Below, piece after piece: positions 25,921 through 34,057 of a DNA stretch of 64,000 nt. The notes beneath the pieces are model-generated. The model searched no databases. It had not been told where the DNA came from and worked only from the letters and a program-made list of their open reading frames with translations. The DNA lies in NCBI RefSeq assembly GCF_005048155.1, contig NZ_SUMB01000011.1, forward strand, positions 248,001-312,000. The letters run 5' to 3'. This DNA is from Streptomyces piniterrae (GTDB lineage Bacteria > Actinomycetota > Actinomycetes > Streptomycetales > Streptomycetaceae). Each line of letters opens with the position of its first letter. The first letter of the stretch is position 1. The translations under genes and the position numbers were made by a program.

Positions 25921-26841
25921 TCAGTCGCCCATCAGCGAGCCGAAGTTGGTGCCCGAGCCCAGGAAGAACCCGGCGATCAGCAGGATCATTGTGGCCGGAA
26001 CCATAAAGGTGGTGATCACCATCGTGGCCTTGGGGACCGCGCGGGCGGCGCGCCGGCGGGCGTTCTGTGCGTCGGTGCGCCGCATGTCGTTGGCGATCTG
26101 GATGAGGGTCTCGACGATCGGGGAACCCAGTTCCTCGCCCTGCTGAAGGGCCGTCACGAACTGGGCGACCTGTTCGGAGTCGTTGCGTTTGCGCAGCTCC
26201 TCGAAGGCGATACGGCGGCTGACGCCCATGTCCATCTGGCGGAGGGTGATCCGGAGTTCGTCGGCCCAGGGGCCTTCGTACTTCTCCGCGACCCGGTCCA
26301 GCGCCTGGCGGAATCCGAGGCCCGCGCTGACGACGACGGCCAGCACGTCCAGGAAGTCCGGAAGGGTGCGTTCGATGGTGTCCTTGCGCTGGCGGATCGC
26401 GGCCCAGATCCCGACCTCGGTCCAGAAAAGGCCGAACAGCACCATGAGAACGCCGAGTACCGGCTGATCGCGCAGGAACATCACCAGCGCGCCGAAGAAG
26501 CCGAGGGCCCCGTAGACGGCACGCCGGGCGGCGTAGCGGTCCACCGTCAGACCGCCGGGGTTGCCGGCCAGGTCGATCCGGCGCCGTACCCGGGCTACGC
26601 GCTTGTCGCCCATCAGCCGTAGTACGAGCGGCGCGTAGCGCATACCGGTGCGGTCCACCGCCGAGCCGACGGCCGTCGTACGCGTCGAGCCGACCTCCAG
26701 GGACAGCGCGAGGTCGGGCGGGAGTCTGGCCTCGCGGCGGTAGAGGGCGATCCCGCCGAAGATGCCGCCGACCGAGAGTGCGAAGGCGAGGGCCAGAAGG
26801 ACCCCTGTCCCTGTTCCCATTCCCATATCTGTACCTGACAC
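25921..26841 (-). CDS. tadC: TadC, type II secretion F-domain platform protein
   Basis: 306-residue inner-membrane platform protein. After an N-terminal helix the T2SSF domain occupies about 160-290, including LPDFLDVLAVVVSAGLGFRQ and the final hydrophobic MVITTFMVPATMILLIAGFF. It directly abuts tadB (previous stop at 26842). The GTG at 26841 or the ATG at 26826 could start it. It works with TadB and the TadA ATPase to extrude the pilus. Confidence 0.88.
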   Translation of the reverse strand: MSGTDMGMGTGTGVLLALAFALSVGGIFGGIALYRREARLPPDLALSLEVGSTRTTAVGSAVDRTGMRYAPLVLRLMGDKRVARVRRRIDLAGNPGGLTVDRYAARRAVYGALGFFGALVMFLRDQPVLGVLMVLFGLFWTEVGIWAAIRQRKDTIERTLPDFLDVLAVVVSAGLGFRQALDRVAEKYEGPWADELRITLRQMDMGVSRRIAFEELRKRNDSEQVAQFVTALQQGEELGSPIVETLIQIANDMRRTDAQNARRRAARAVPKATMVITTFMVPATMILLIAGFFLGSGTNFGSLMGD

Positions 26842-27831
26842 CTAGACGTCGATTTTGGCGAGGCGGCGGATGAAGAAGAAGCCGAGCCCGTAGAGGCCGA
26901 AGGCTACGACGACCGCGAGCTGGCCGAGGAAGGAGGAGGTCATCCGGTCGATGGCGCCCGGTGCGATCCGGTTCATCAGCAGCAGGGTGCCGATGCCGAG
27001 CAGCGGGACGACATAGGCCGTGACGACGACCTGGGAGAGCTGGGTGCGGACCTCGCGCCGGGTCTCCTTGCGCTCCTCCAGCGTCTTGGTGAGATTGCGG
27101 AGCGAGCCGACGACGGTGCCGCCGGCGCGGTGGGAGAGCACCAACGTGGTGACGAGGACGACGAGTTCGCGGGACGGGAGGCGTTCGGCGAGTTCGCCCA
27201 GGGCCTCGTCGATGGAGTGGCCGACGGCGAGCTTGTCGGAGACCTTGGCCAGTTCCTCGCCCGCGGGGGCCTCCAGTTCCTCGGCGGCCATGCCCAGCGC
27301 GGTACGCAACGCCAGCCCGGCCTGGGTGGCGTTGGCGAGGATCCGGGAGAGTTCGGGGAGCTGGTTGATGAACTTCTCGATGCGCTTCTGGTGCTGCCAG
27401 TTGAGGAAGGCGAACGCGCCCCATACGGCGGTGAGCGCGGCGATCGGGCCGAAGAACGGGGCGAGGGTGGCCTGCGCGATCAGCCAGAGCGCGACGACCG
27501 TGCCGAGCATGTAGACGAAGAACTCACCGGGGGTGACGTCCAGGCCGGTGGCGGCCAGCCGGAGTTCGAGGCGGCGGCCGAAGCGGGTGCCGCGCAGGGT
27601 GCGGTCGACGGACGGGAAGCGGCGGCGCTTGCCCGTCGGCGGCAGCCCGCGCTCGTCGGCGAGGCGGTCGACGACGGCCTGCCGCTGGGCGCGCCCGGCC
27701 GCATAGGTCCGGGCCCCGGCGACGGCGAGCACCCCGCACAGCAGGGTGGCCCCGATGGCCAGGAGGGGGAGGACGTTCCCGGTGGCCGTGATCGGCCCCC
27801 CGGAGGCTGTGGTCAGGGCCCAGCCGGTCAT
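26842..27831 (-). CDS. tadB: TadB, type II secretion F-domain platform protein
   Basis: 329 residues. It has an N-terminal helix, then a helix pair around MLGTVVALWLIAQATLAPFF, then the T2SSF domain with INQLPELSRILANATQAGLA and a closing helix (LAVVVAFGLYGLGFFFIRRL). It starts with an ATGA overlap on the TadA stop, so translation is coupled. It is homologous to the following TadC, and the two form the membrane platform. Confidence 0.9.
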   Translation of the reverse strand: MTGWALTTASGGPITATGNVLPLLAIGATLLCGVLAVAGARTYAAGRAQRQAVVDRLADERGLPPTGKRRRFPSVDRTLRGTRFGRRLELRLAATGLDVTPGEFFVYMLGTVVALWLIAQATLAPFFGPIAALTAVWGAFAFLNWQHQKRIEKFINQLPELSRILANATQAGLALRTALGMAAEELEAPAGEELAKVSDKLAVGHSIDEALGELAERLPSRELVVLVTTLVLSHRAGGTVVGSLRNLTKTLEERKETRREVRTQLSQVVVTAYVVPLLGIGTLLLMNRIAPGAIDRMTSSFLGQLAVVVAFGLYGLGFFFIRRLAKIDV

Positions 27832-29168
27832 GAGGTGGCCTTCCGGGTGGCGAGTTGGTCGTCGGTGGCCGCGACGCCGAAGGCGGGCGGAGTGGGTTCG
27901 CTGGCCATGAAGAGGCGTTCGGCGACCCGGCGCGGCAGCGGGAAGTAGCGGAACCGGCCGTGCACGACACGGTCGGCGCCCATCGGTTCGGCGTCGAAGC
28001 GGCAGACCGTGGCGATCCGGTAGTCCTCGTGGCCGCGCGAGTCGAGGATGGCGATCTCGCTGATCCTCCGGGAGCCGTCGGCGTTCCGGCCGAGCTGGAC
28101 GATGCAGTCGACGGCGCTGTTGATCTGGTCCCGCAGCGCCTCGAACGGGATCTTGACGTCCGACATGGAGGCGAGGGTCTGGAGCCGCATCAGGGCGTCC
28201 TCGGCGCTGTTGGCGTGGACGGTGGCGAGCGAGCCGTCGTGGCCTGTGGACATCGCCTGGAGCATGTCGAGGGTCTCGCCGCCGCGCACCTCGCCGACGA
28301 TGATGCGGTCGGGGCGCATCCGCAGCGAGTTGCGCACCAGGTCGCGGATGGTGATCCGGCCCTTGCCCTCGACGTTGGGCGGCCGTGACTCCAGCCGGAT
28401 GACATGCGTCTGCTGGAGCTGGAGTTCGGCGGCGTCCTCGACGGTGATGATGCGCTCGCCGTCGGGGATCAGTCCGGACAGGGCGTTGAGCAGGGTCGTC
28501 TTCCCGGCACCCGTGGCACCGGAGACCACCACGTTGAACTTGGCGCGCACCAGCCCCGCCAGCAGCATCAGCATCTGCTCGTCGAGGGTGCCCATGCCGA
28601 TGAGTTCGGCGAGCGTGTAGGCGCGGGGGAAGCGGCGGATGGTGAGAGTGGCGCCGTTCAGGGCGAGCGGCGGGATGATGACATTGACGCGTTCGCCGGT
28701 CGGCAGGCGGGCGTCGACCATCGGATTCGACTCGTCGACGCGCCGGTTGACGGTGGAGACGATCCGCTCGATGGTCTGCATCAGCTGCTCGTGCGAGGCG
28801 AAGCGGACGGGGACCAGCTCGACCCGGCCGGACCGCTCGACATACACCTGGTCGGGGCCGTTGACCATGATCTCGGTGATCGAGGCGTCTTCGAGGAGCG
28901 GTTCCAGGACGCCCAGGCCGAGCGCCTCGTCCACCACCCGGCGGATGAGCTGGGAGCGCTCGGCGGTGGAGAGCACCGGTCCCTCGCGGCTGATGATGTG
29001 GCCGAGGACGCGTTCCAGGCGGGAGCGCCGTTCGTCGGCGGCCAGCGAGGACATCTCGGCGAGGTCGATCTCTTCGAGCAGCTTGGCGCGGTAGACGGCG
29101 ACCAGGTGGTTGTCCTGACGCGCCTCCCCGGCCGGCTCGGGGGCGACGATCCGGGCTTTCAGACTCAT
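27828..29168 (-). CDS. tadA: TadA/CpaF pilus assembly ATPase
   Basis: 446-residue hexameric secretion ATPase driving Flp pilus assembly. It shows Walker A GATGAGKTTL (217-226), an Asp box in TVEDAAELQL, Walker B in IIVGEVRGGE and a His box in LATVHANS, with an N-terminal CpaF-type helical domain. It begins with a 4-bp overlap on the preceding TadE gene and ends with one on tadB. All catalytic motifs are intact. Confidence 0.95.
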   Translation of the reverse strand: MSLKARIVAPEPAGEARQDNHLVAVYRAKLLEEIDLAEMSSLAADERRSRLERVLGHIISREGPVLSTAERSQLIRRVVDEALGLGVLEPLLEDASITEIMVNGPDQVYVERSGRVELVPVRFASHEQLMQTIERIVSTVNRRVDESNPMVDARLPTGERVNVIIPPLALNGATLTIRRFPRAYTLAELIGMGTLDEQMLMLLAGLVRAKFNVVVSGATGAGKTTLLNALSGLIPDGERIITVEDAAELQLQQTHVIRLESRPPNVEGKGRITIRDLVRNSLRMRPDRIIVGEVRGGETLDMLQAMSTGHDGSLATVHANSAEDALMRLQTLASMSDVKIPFEALRDQINSAVDCIVQLGRNADGSRRISEIAILDSRGHEDYRIATVCRFDAEPMGADRVVHGRFRYFPLPRRVAERLFMASEPTPPAFGVAATDDQLATRKATS

Positions 29169-29707
29169 CGCAGCGGTGCTCCTGGGGTTTCTCGTGCGCC
29201 TGTTGCTTCTGGTGCTCCGGGAGCTCCTTCGTACGTCCGCTGGCCGCCACCAAGGGCGTCCGCAGAGCCCTTCCCCGCCGCCGGCATGGTGGCGCTGCGG
29301 CGGGCGGAGCCGAAGTCGACGCCGGGGATCAGGGACGGGATGCGGACGGTGGCGGTCGCGTGGACCGAAGTGCCGCCGCCGGACACCGAGATGGTGGCTT
29401 CGTCGCCGAGCCAGCCGCTCATCGCGGCCCGGCCCGCGGCCTGCGGATCGACCGTGCGGTCCGCCTCGTCCATCGAGGCGGTACGGGCCGCGGCGCGCGC
29501 CCCAGTCCCGGCCTGCTGGACGGCGTACGCGCCGAGGCCCAGCTGGATCACGGCCAGCGCGACGACCAGCAGGATCGGCAGAAAGCCGAGGAACTCGATG
29601 GAGACCTGGCCCCGGTCGCGGCCGCGGCCACGCAGCCGGGAGGGCTTGGTCCTGGTCGTCGGCATCGTCGTCGTCATCGTCGGCGGCCTGGTCGTCGGCA
29701 CCGTCAT
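29165..29707 (-). CDS. TadE-like pseudopilin (second)
   Basis: 180 residues. The Thr/Arg-rich cytoplasmic leader is unusually long and ends RGRGRDRG. It is followed by QVSIEFLGFLPILLVVALAV, a class III pseudopilin helix with Glu at +5. An extracytoplasmic domain with GTGARAAARTASMDEADR, typical of TadE, precedes a Gly/Ala/Pro-rich tail. It overlaps both neighbours by 4 bp (ATGA). Likely processed by the prepilin peptidase. Confidence 0.85.
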   Translation of the reverse strand: MTVPTTRPPTMTTTMPTTRTKPSRLRGRGRDRGQVSIEFLGFLPILLVVALAVIQLGLGAYAVQQAGTGARAAARTASMDEADRTVDPQAAGRAAMSGWLGDEATISVSGGGTSVHATATVRIPSLIPGVDFGSARRSATMPAAGKGSADALGGGQRTYEGAPGAPEATGARETPGAPLR

Positions 29708-30105
29708 CGTCCGCTGTCCTCCTCCGCGGCGCCGGCCGTGCCGGTGACCGTCCAGGGGAAATCGCCCGCACCGGGAAAGAGCACCGGGACCTTGAGCCGG
29801 ACCGTGGCCTTCCACAGGCCGGCCTCGGTGTGGCAGGCGGTCGAGGCGCCACCGCGCCAGGAGTCGGGCAGATCGTCCTCGGCGGCCGAGCGGCAGGCGC
29901 CCGGCCCGCCGCCCTGCGTCGCGGTGGCGGCGCGGGCACCCCGGTCGGCGGAGTTGCCGGCCAGTGAGTACGTGTAGCCGACCAAGACGAACTGCCAGAC
30001 CAGGATGAGGACCAGCGCGATCAGCGGGAGCATCCCCAGGAACTCCACCGAGACCTGGCCCCGGTCGCTGCCGCCCAGCGGCCGCCGCACCGCCGACCCG
30101 CCCAT
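29704..30105 (-). CDS. TadE-like pseudopilin (first)
   Basis: 133 residues. Leader VRRPLGGSDRG, then QVSVEFLGMLPLIALVLILV with the conserved Glu at +5, then NSADRGARAATATQGGG, the TadE pattern. Two cysteine positions (PGACRS and TACHTE) could form an extracytoplasmic disulfide. Its ATG directly abuts the CpaE-like stop at 30106, and its stop overlaps the second TadE start. Confidence 0.87.
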   Translation of the reverse strand: MGGSAVRRPLGGSDRGQVSVEFLGMLPLIALVLILVWQFVLVGYTYSLAGNSADRGARAATATQGGGPGACRSAAEDDLPDSWRGGASTACHTEAGLWKATVRLKVPVLFPGAGDFPWTVTGTAGAAEEDSGR

Positions 30106-31560
30106 CTAGCGCTCCTCGTACGGACCGGCCGGGTCGAACGGCCCCGGGCTCTTGGCCGCCGCACCGCCGCGCCGCGCGCCGAACCGCGGACCGGGCCCGG
30201 ACCCCGGCGCCGGCCCGGAAGCCGCCCCCGGTGCCGCCCCGGCCCCGGGCGCCGCACCCGGTCCGGGAGCCAGGCCCGCCGTTATCGCCTTGCGCTTACG
30301 CCCCGTCAGCGACGGACGCGCCCGGTGGCCTCCCCGCCCCTGGCGCGCGGCCGGCGAGTCGACCAGCCCCAGCTCCCCGGCCAGCGCCCACAGCGCCTCC
30401 TTGACCGTCGACCGGCCGTCGAGGTCCTGCATCCTGCCCGCGTCGACACACGGCTGGAGCTCCTTGAAGGCGGCCGGCACGGTCGTCCTGGCCACCTGGG
30501 TGCCGGTGGCCTTCGCGACCAGCGGAGGCTGGATCTCGGTGTTGCGGGTGAGGCGGTTGACGACCGTCGTGGTGTCCGCCGCCTTACGGATCTGCAGCCG
30601 GTCCCAGAGCCGCACCTGACGCTTGGCGGCGCGTACGGCCACCACGTCCGGGGTGGTCACCAGCAGCGCCACATCGGCGAGTTCGACGGCCGCGGCGTTC
30701 GCGGACTGCATCTGCGAGCCGCAGTCGACGATCACCAGTTCGTAGCGGGAGCGCAGCGCGGTGACGATCTGGCGGGCGGCCCGGTCGTCGACCTCCTCGC
30801 CGCGCTCGCCCTCCTCAGGCCCCAGCAGCAGGCCGAGGCCGGTGTGGTGGTCGTGCACCGCGTCCTGGAGGACCCGTACGGAGATGTCCTGGATTCCGGC
30901 CAGGTCGACGATGGAGCGGCGGAACTGGACGTCCAGATAGGAGGCGACATCGCCGGACTGGAGGTCCATGTCCACCAGCGCGACGCTGCGGCCCGCGGCG
31001 CGCGAGGCCAGCGCCAGCTGGACGGCGGTGACCGTGGTGCCGACGCCGCCCTTCGCGCCGGTCACGGTCACCAGCGTGCCGGTCGGCCCTGGGGGTGCGT
31101 CGGCGCCGCCCCCCAGGTGGACCCGTACGCCCGCCGACCACTGGGCGGCGGCCTGCACCCGGGCGGCCAGCTCCTCGTAACCCAGCGGCAGGCCGACGAT
31201 GCCGCGGGCGCCCGCGTCCATCGCCGCGGAGAACAGCGCCGGTCCGGCGTCGGCGGTGATCAGGACCACGCCGACGGCGGGGAAGCGCAGCGCCACCTCG
31301 CGGATCAGCTCCAACGCCGGGACCGGGCCGATCCGTTCATGGACCAGGACGACCTCGGGGAGCCCTTCGACGGCGGGCGCCGGAGGGGTGGCCTGGCCCG
31401 CGGCGCCGCCCTGCGCGGTGGCGGCCGCCAGGGCGCCCAGCAGCGCGGTGGAGTCGGCGACGGCGGGCGCGGGCTCGGCGTCCGGCAGCTGGCTGAGCAG
31501 CGCGGACACGGTGCGCGCGGCGTCGGGGTCGCCGACGGCCGGGAGGATGCGGATGGTCAC
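30106..31560 (-). CDS. CpaE/TadZ-like MinD/ParA-type ATPase
   Basis: 484 residues. The receiver-like N-terminal domain (about 1-150) has no clear phosphorylation Asp. The P-loop domain follows: deviant Walker A GAKGGVGTT (168-176), Switch I region VDMDLQSGDVA and Walker B LVIVDCGSQ. The Thr in place of the second Lys is usual for CpaE. The C-terminal 80 residues are Pro/Gly/Ala-rich. The GTG has GGAGG at 5 bp. TadZ/CpaE proteins place the pilus machinery at a chosen cell site. Confidence 0.88.
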   Translation of the reverse strand: MTIRILPAVGDPDAARTVSALLSQLPDAEPAPAVADSTALLGALAAATAQGGAAGQATPPAPAVEGLPEVVLVHERIGPVPALELIREVALRFPAVGVVLITADAGPALFSAAMDAGARGIVGLPLGYEELAARVQAAAQWSAGVRVHLGGGADAPPGPTGTLVTVTGAKGGVGTTVTAVQLALASRAAGRSVALVDMDLQSGDVASYLDVQFRRSIVDLAGIQDISVRVLQDAVHDHHTGLGLLLGPEEGERGEEVDDRAARQIVTALRSRYELVIVDCGSQMQSANAAAVELADVALLVTTPDVVAVRAAKRQVRLWDRLQIRKAADTTTVVNRLTRNTEIQPPLVAKATGTQVARTTVPAAFKELQPCVDAGRMQDLDGRSTVKEALWALAGELGLVDSPAARQGRGGHRARPSLTGRKRKAITAGLAPGPGAAPGAGAAPGAASGPAPGSGPGPRFGARRGGAAAKSPGPFDPAGPYEER

Positions 31561-31573
31561 CTGTGCCTCCAGC

Positions 31574-32290
31574 TCACTTGTCGCCGTCGAGCGTGTAGGT
31601 GCGCTCGGCGGGCGGGATGGCGGCCGCGTCGCCGGGGGCGAGCAGGGCGAGCCGTACGTGGGAGGCGAACGACTCGGCGTAGGCGACCCGTTGGGCGTCC
31701 CGGGTGTCCAGCGCGAAGGTGATCGGGACGGCCTCGCCGCCCGGACGGCCCGGTGTGGTGTCGCCGGGGTCCTTGGCCTCCAGCGGCGTCAGCTTGCCGA
31801 CGTCGATGACCTGGGCGCCGGCGACGATGACCTTGGAGACCGGTTTGTCCTCCGCGCGCTTGCCCTCGAACGTGGCGTAGATGTTCACCCGGGCGCCGGG
31901 GTTGATCTTGCCGGCCACACCGGTGGCGGCGTCGATCATGATGGCGATCTCCTGCTGTCCGGCCTTCAGCGCAGGACGCTCGACGATCATGTCGTCCTGG
32001 AGCAGCGACCCCTTCTTCAGCGGGGTCACCGCGATCTTGCCGCTGACCTCGTCCAGGTCGGTCACGGCGGTGGGCGGCAGCCACCGCTCCGGCATCCGCA
32101 CCTTTTCGAACTGCCCGGGATCCAGCGCTTTATAGGCCGCGACATCGGCCTTCAGCCGGTACGCCGTCTTCTCCGGACCGACCTTGGACTCGACGTTCTT
32201 GATCACCGACAGCACGCCGACGAACGCGCCGACCGCACAGAGGACCGACAGGAGCAGCAGGATCGCTCCGCGGCGCTGGCGTGAGTTCAT
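31574..32290 (-). CDS. CpaB/RcpC-like SAF-domain pilus protein
   Basis: 238 residues. Basic start NSRQRRG, one membrane helix (AILLLLSVLCAVGAFVGVLS), then a beta-rich extracytoplasmic part with a SAF domain. That domain includes VTPLKKGSLLQDDMI, a beta-clip GVAGKINPGARVNIYATFEG and later ALDTRDAQRVAYAESFA. In Gram-negative Tad loci CpaB works with the secretin; no secretin exists here, so it may contact peptidoglycan instead. It is followed 13 bp later by the CpaE-like gene. Confidence 0.85.
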   Translation of the reverse strand: MNSRQRRGAILLLLSVLCAVGAFVGVLSVIKNVESKVGPEKTAYRLKADVAAYKALDPGQFEKVRMPERWLPPTAVTDLDEVSGKIAVTPLKKGSLLQDDMIVERPALKAGQQEIAIMIDAATGVAGKINPGARVNIYATFEGKRAEDKPVSKVIVAGAQVIDVGKLTPLEAKDPGDTTPGRPGGEAVPITFALDTRDAQRVAYAESFASHVRLALLAPGDAAAIPPAERTYTLDGDK

Positions 32291-32390
32291 GGGGGAGGGA
32301 CCTCGATCGGGACGGGGAGGGAGGACGGACGGGGGGACGGAGGGGCCGAGGAACGGAAGGGACGAGGGGTTCCGGGGACGGCGGAGGATC

Positions 32391-33719
32391 TCAGCGCACG
32401 CGGGCCACCGTCCGCGGGTCGGAGGGGATATCGGCGGCGCCGGGCACACAGGGTGCGCCGGGGGCGGCGGGTACGTCCGGTGCTCCGTACCCACCGGGGC
32501 CGCCGGGCGCATACGGCTGCTGCGCCGCGTACGACTGCCCCGCCCCCGCGGCGTACGGCCCGCCCGTCATGTCGGGGCCCCGTACGTCCAGCCGTCCAGG
32601 GCCGCCGCGCGCACCCCGCCCGCCCGGAACGCCGGACGGCGCCACAGGGGACAGACCGCGCTGCCGCAGCGCTTCGGGGGGTGCGTCGGGCACGGGATAC
32701 GACGCCGGACCAGGCGGAGCGGGGGGCGCGGGCGGAGCGGGCGGGGGAGGCGGGGGAGGCGGAGCAGGCGCCTGTGTGACGGGGGCCGAGGCGGGGGCGG
32801 CGGGCGGCGTCGGGCACGAGGCGTCCGCCGCCCTGCCCTCTATGGCCGCGGGGCCGCCCGCGCCCCGCCGCGCCTGCCCGCCCGGTGCGCCGTCCCGCGC
32901 CACCGGCTCGGCGCAGAACGCGCACCGGTCGCCGATGAGTTCCAGGCCGCACCAGCGGCAGTCCTCGCGCCGTACGGACGACACCAGCTGGTAGAGGACC
33001 GAGAGGTCCGGGATGGCCGCGGCGAACTCGACCAGCTTCTGGGTGCCCCACCAGCGGGCGGACTCGGCGGGCAGCCGCTCCTCGTACACCCCCTGCGTCC
33101 GCCAGGCCGGGGCCAGCACACCGCCCACCCATTCACCGGTGAGCTGGCCGCGGGCGACGGCGAGCCGGGTGGCGAAGCCGGGCGCCGGCAGACCGGCCTC
33201 CGAGCTGTGCCGGTCCACATGCAGCAGCCGCGGTTCGGGGTTGGCGAGCACCGCGAAATGCGTGCCCGGCAGCCAGGACTTCATATGGGAGCGCAGATCC
33301 ACCTCGACCCGGTCCAGGCCGCTGACACTGCCGAGCAGCGCGCCGGCGTGCACGTAATGGGCCAGCAGCCGCGCCGCACAGGCGAGCACCCCGGGGCTGA
33401 AGTCGCACAGCGACAACTGCCGCAGCTGGCGGGCGACCACGGCCACCCCCAGCGGCGGCAGATCCAGCGGCAGGATGGCGATCCGGTCGCTCTCCAGGAG
33501 GGCGCGCAGGGTGTGCAGCCGGCGGATGTGGTCCGGCGGGCAGGCGGCGGAGTAGAGGACGACGAGATGGCCGTGGTGCTCCAGTACGGCGCCGGTCTCG
33601 GTCAGGGCCTCGTCCAGCGGCTGGAGTTGCGGCGACCGGAGGATGACGGCGGCCGGGGTCTGCCGGTCGGTGGCAGGCAGCGCGAGGTCAGGGCTGGTGA
33701 CTGCAATCGCGGTCGGCAC
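32391..33719 (-). CDS. uncharacterised zinc-ribbon, proline-rich protein heading the Tad operon
   Basis: 442 residues, no family recognised. Residues 1-250 form a globular, probably cytoplasmic domain. A zinc-ribbon-like CRWCGLELIGDRCAFC (two CxxC) lies at about 270. The rest is low-complexity Pro/Ala/Gly, including a run of nine prolines and YGAP/PYAPGG repeats. The GTG at 33719 follows GGGGGAG closely; a longer frame to 33815 has no such site. It is the first gene of the pilus operon, 100 bp before cpaB. Likely a cytoplasmic scaffold or regulator; function is not inferable. Confidence 0.7.
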   Translation of the reverse strand: MPTAIAVTSPDLALPATDRQTPAAVILRSPQLQPLDEALTETGAVLEHHGHLVVLYSAACPPDHIRRLHTLRALLESDRIAILPLDLPPLGVAVVARQLRQLSLCDFSPGVLACAARLLAHYVHAGALLGSVSGLDRVEVDLRSHMKSWLPGTHFAVLANPEPRLLHVDRHSSEAGLPAPGFATRLAVARGQLTGEWVGGVLAPAWRTQGVYEERLPAESARWWGTQKLVEFAAAIPDLSVLYQLVSSVRREDCRWCGLELIGDRCAFCAEPVARDGAPGGQARRGAGGPAAIEGRAADASCPTPPAAPASAPVTQAPAPPPPPPPPAPPAPPAPPGPASYPVPDAPPEALRQRGLSPVAPSGVPGGRGARGGPGRLDVRGPDMTGGPYAAGAGQSYAAQQPYAPGGPGGYGAPDVPAAPGAPCVPGAADIPSDPRTVARVR

Positions 33720-34057
33720 GTCGCTCCCCCACTCCCTCCGGCCGCCGGAGGTCCCGGGACCGCGGATCGGCACAGCTCTGCGCCATCGGCGCCATACGTT
33801 CAGCACTTTATCCACGAGATACGCCCCAAGAGAACACGTTCTGGGCTACTCGTCATGACCGTCTCCCCGTGGGGATTTGGCATATACCCGCCGAGGAAAT
33901 GACACATACCGCCCAGGCGAATGGCGTGGGAACGACGGCTTCCGGCAAGGCTCTTGACAGGACTAATGGTCTGGACCAACTTGTACCGCAAGCACAGGGG
34001 CCCCTGAGCGCGCACCCGCATTACTCCCCCCCAACTACCCCCCACCCGGAGGCAGTC
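33720..34057. other. 338-bp divergent control region between the Tad operon and the chitinase gene
   Basis: No gene. It must hold the Tad operon promoter on the left and the chitinase promoter on the right. AGAAC-AC-GTTCT (33831-33842) is a short dyad of unknown meaning. TTGACA at 33954-33959 is a good -35 for the chitinase. Confidence 0.55.
33965..33980 (+). promoter_or_regulatory. DasR-type operator (dre) before the chitinase gene
   Basis: The perfect 12-bp core TGGTCTGGACCA (33967-33978) resembles the known DasR consensus ACTGGTCTAGACCACT. It lies 6 bp downstream of TTGACA (33954-33959), i.e. inside the promoter. DasR represses chitin and N-acetylglucosamine genes in Streptomyces until glucosamine-6-phosphate accumulates. 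Confidence 0.75.

Noticed and set aside
33831..33842. AGAAC-AC-GTTCT considered as a LexA/SOS box
   Set aside because: Actinobacterial LexA sites have a 4-bp spacer (GAAC-n4-GTTC); here it is 2 bp.
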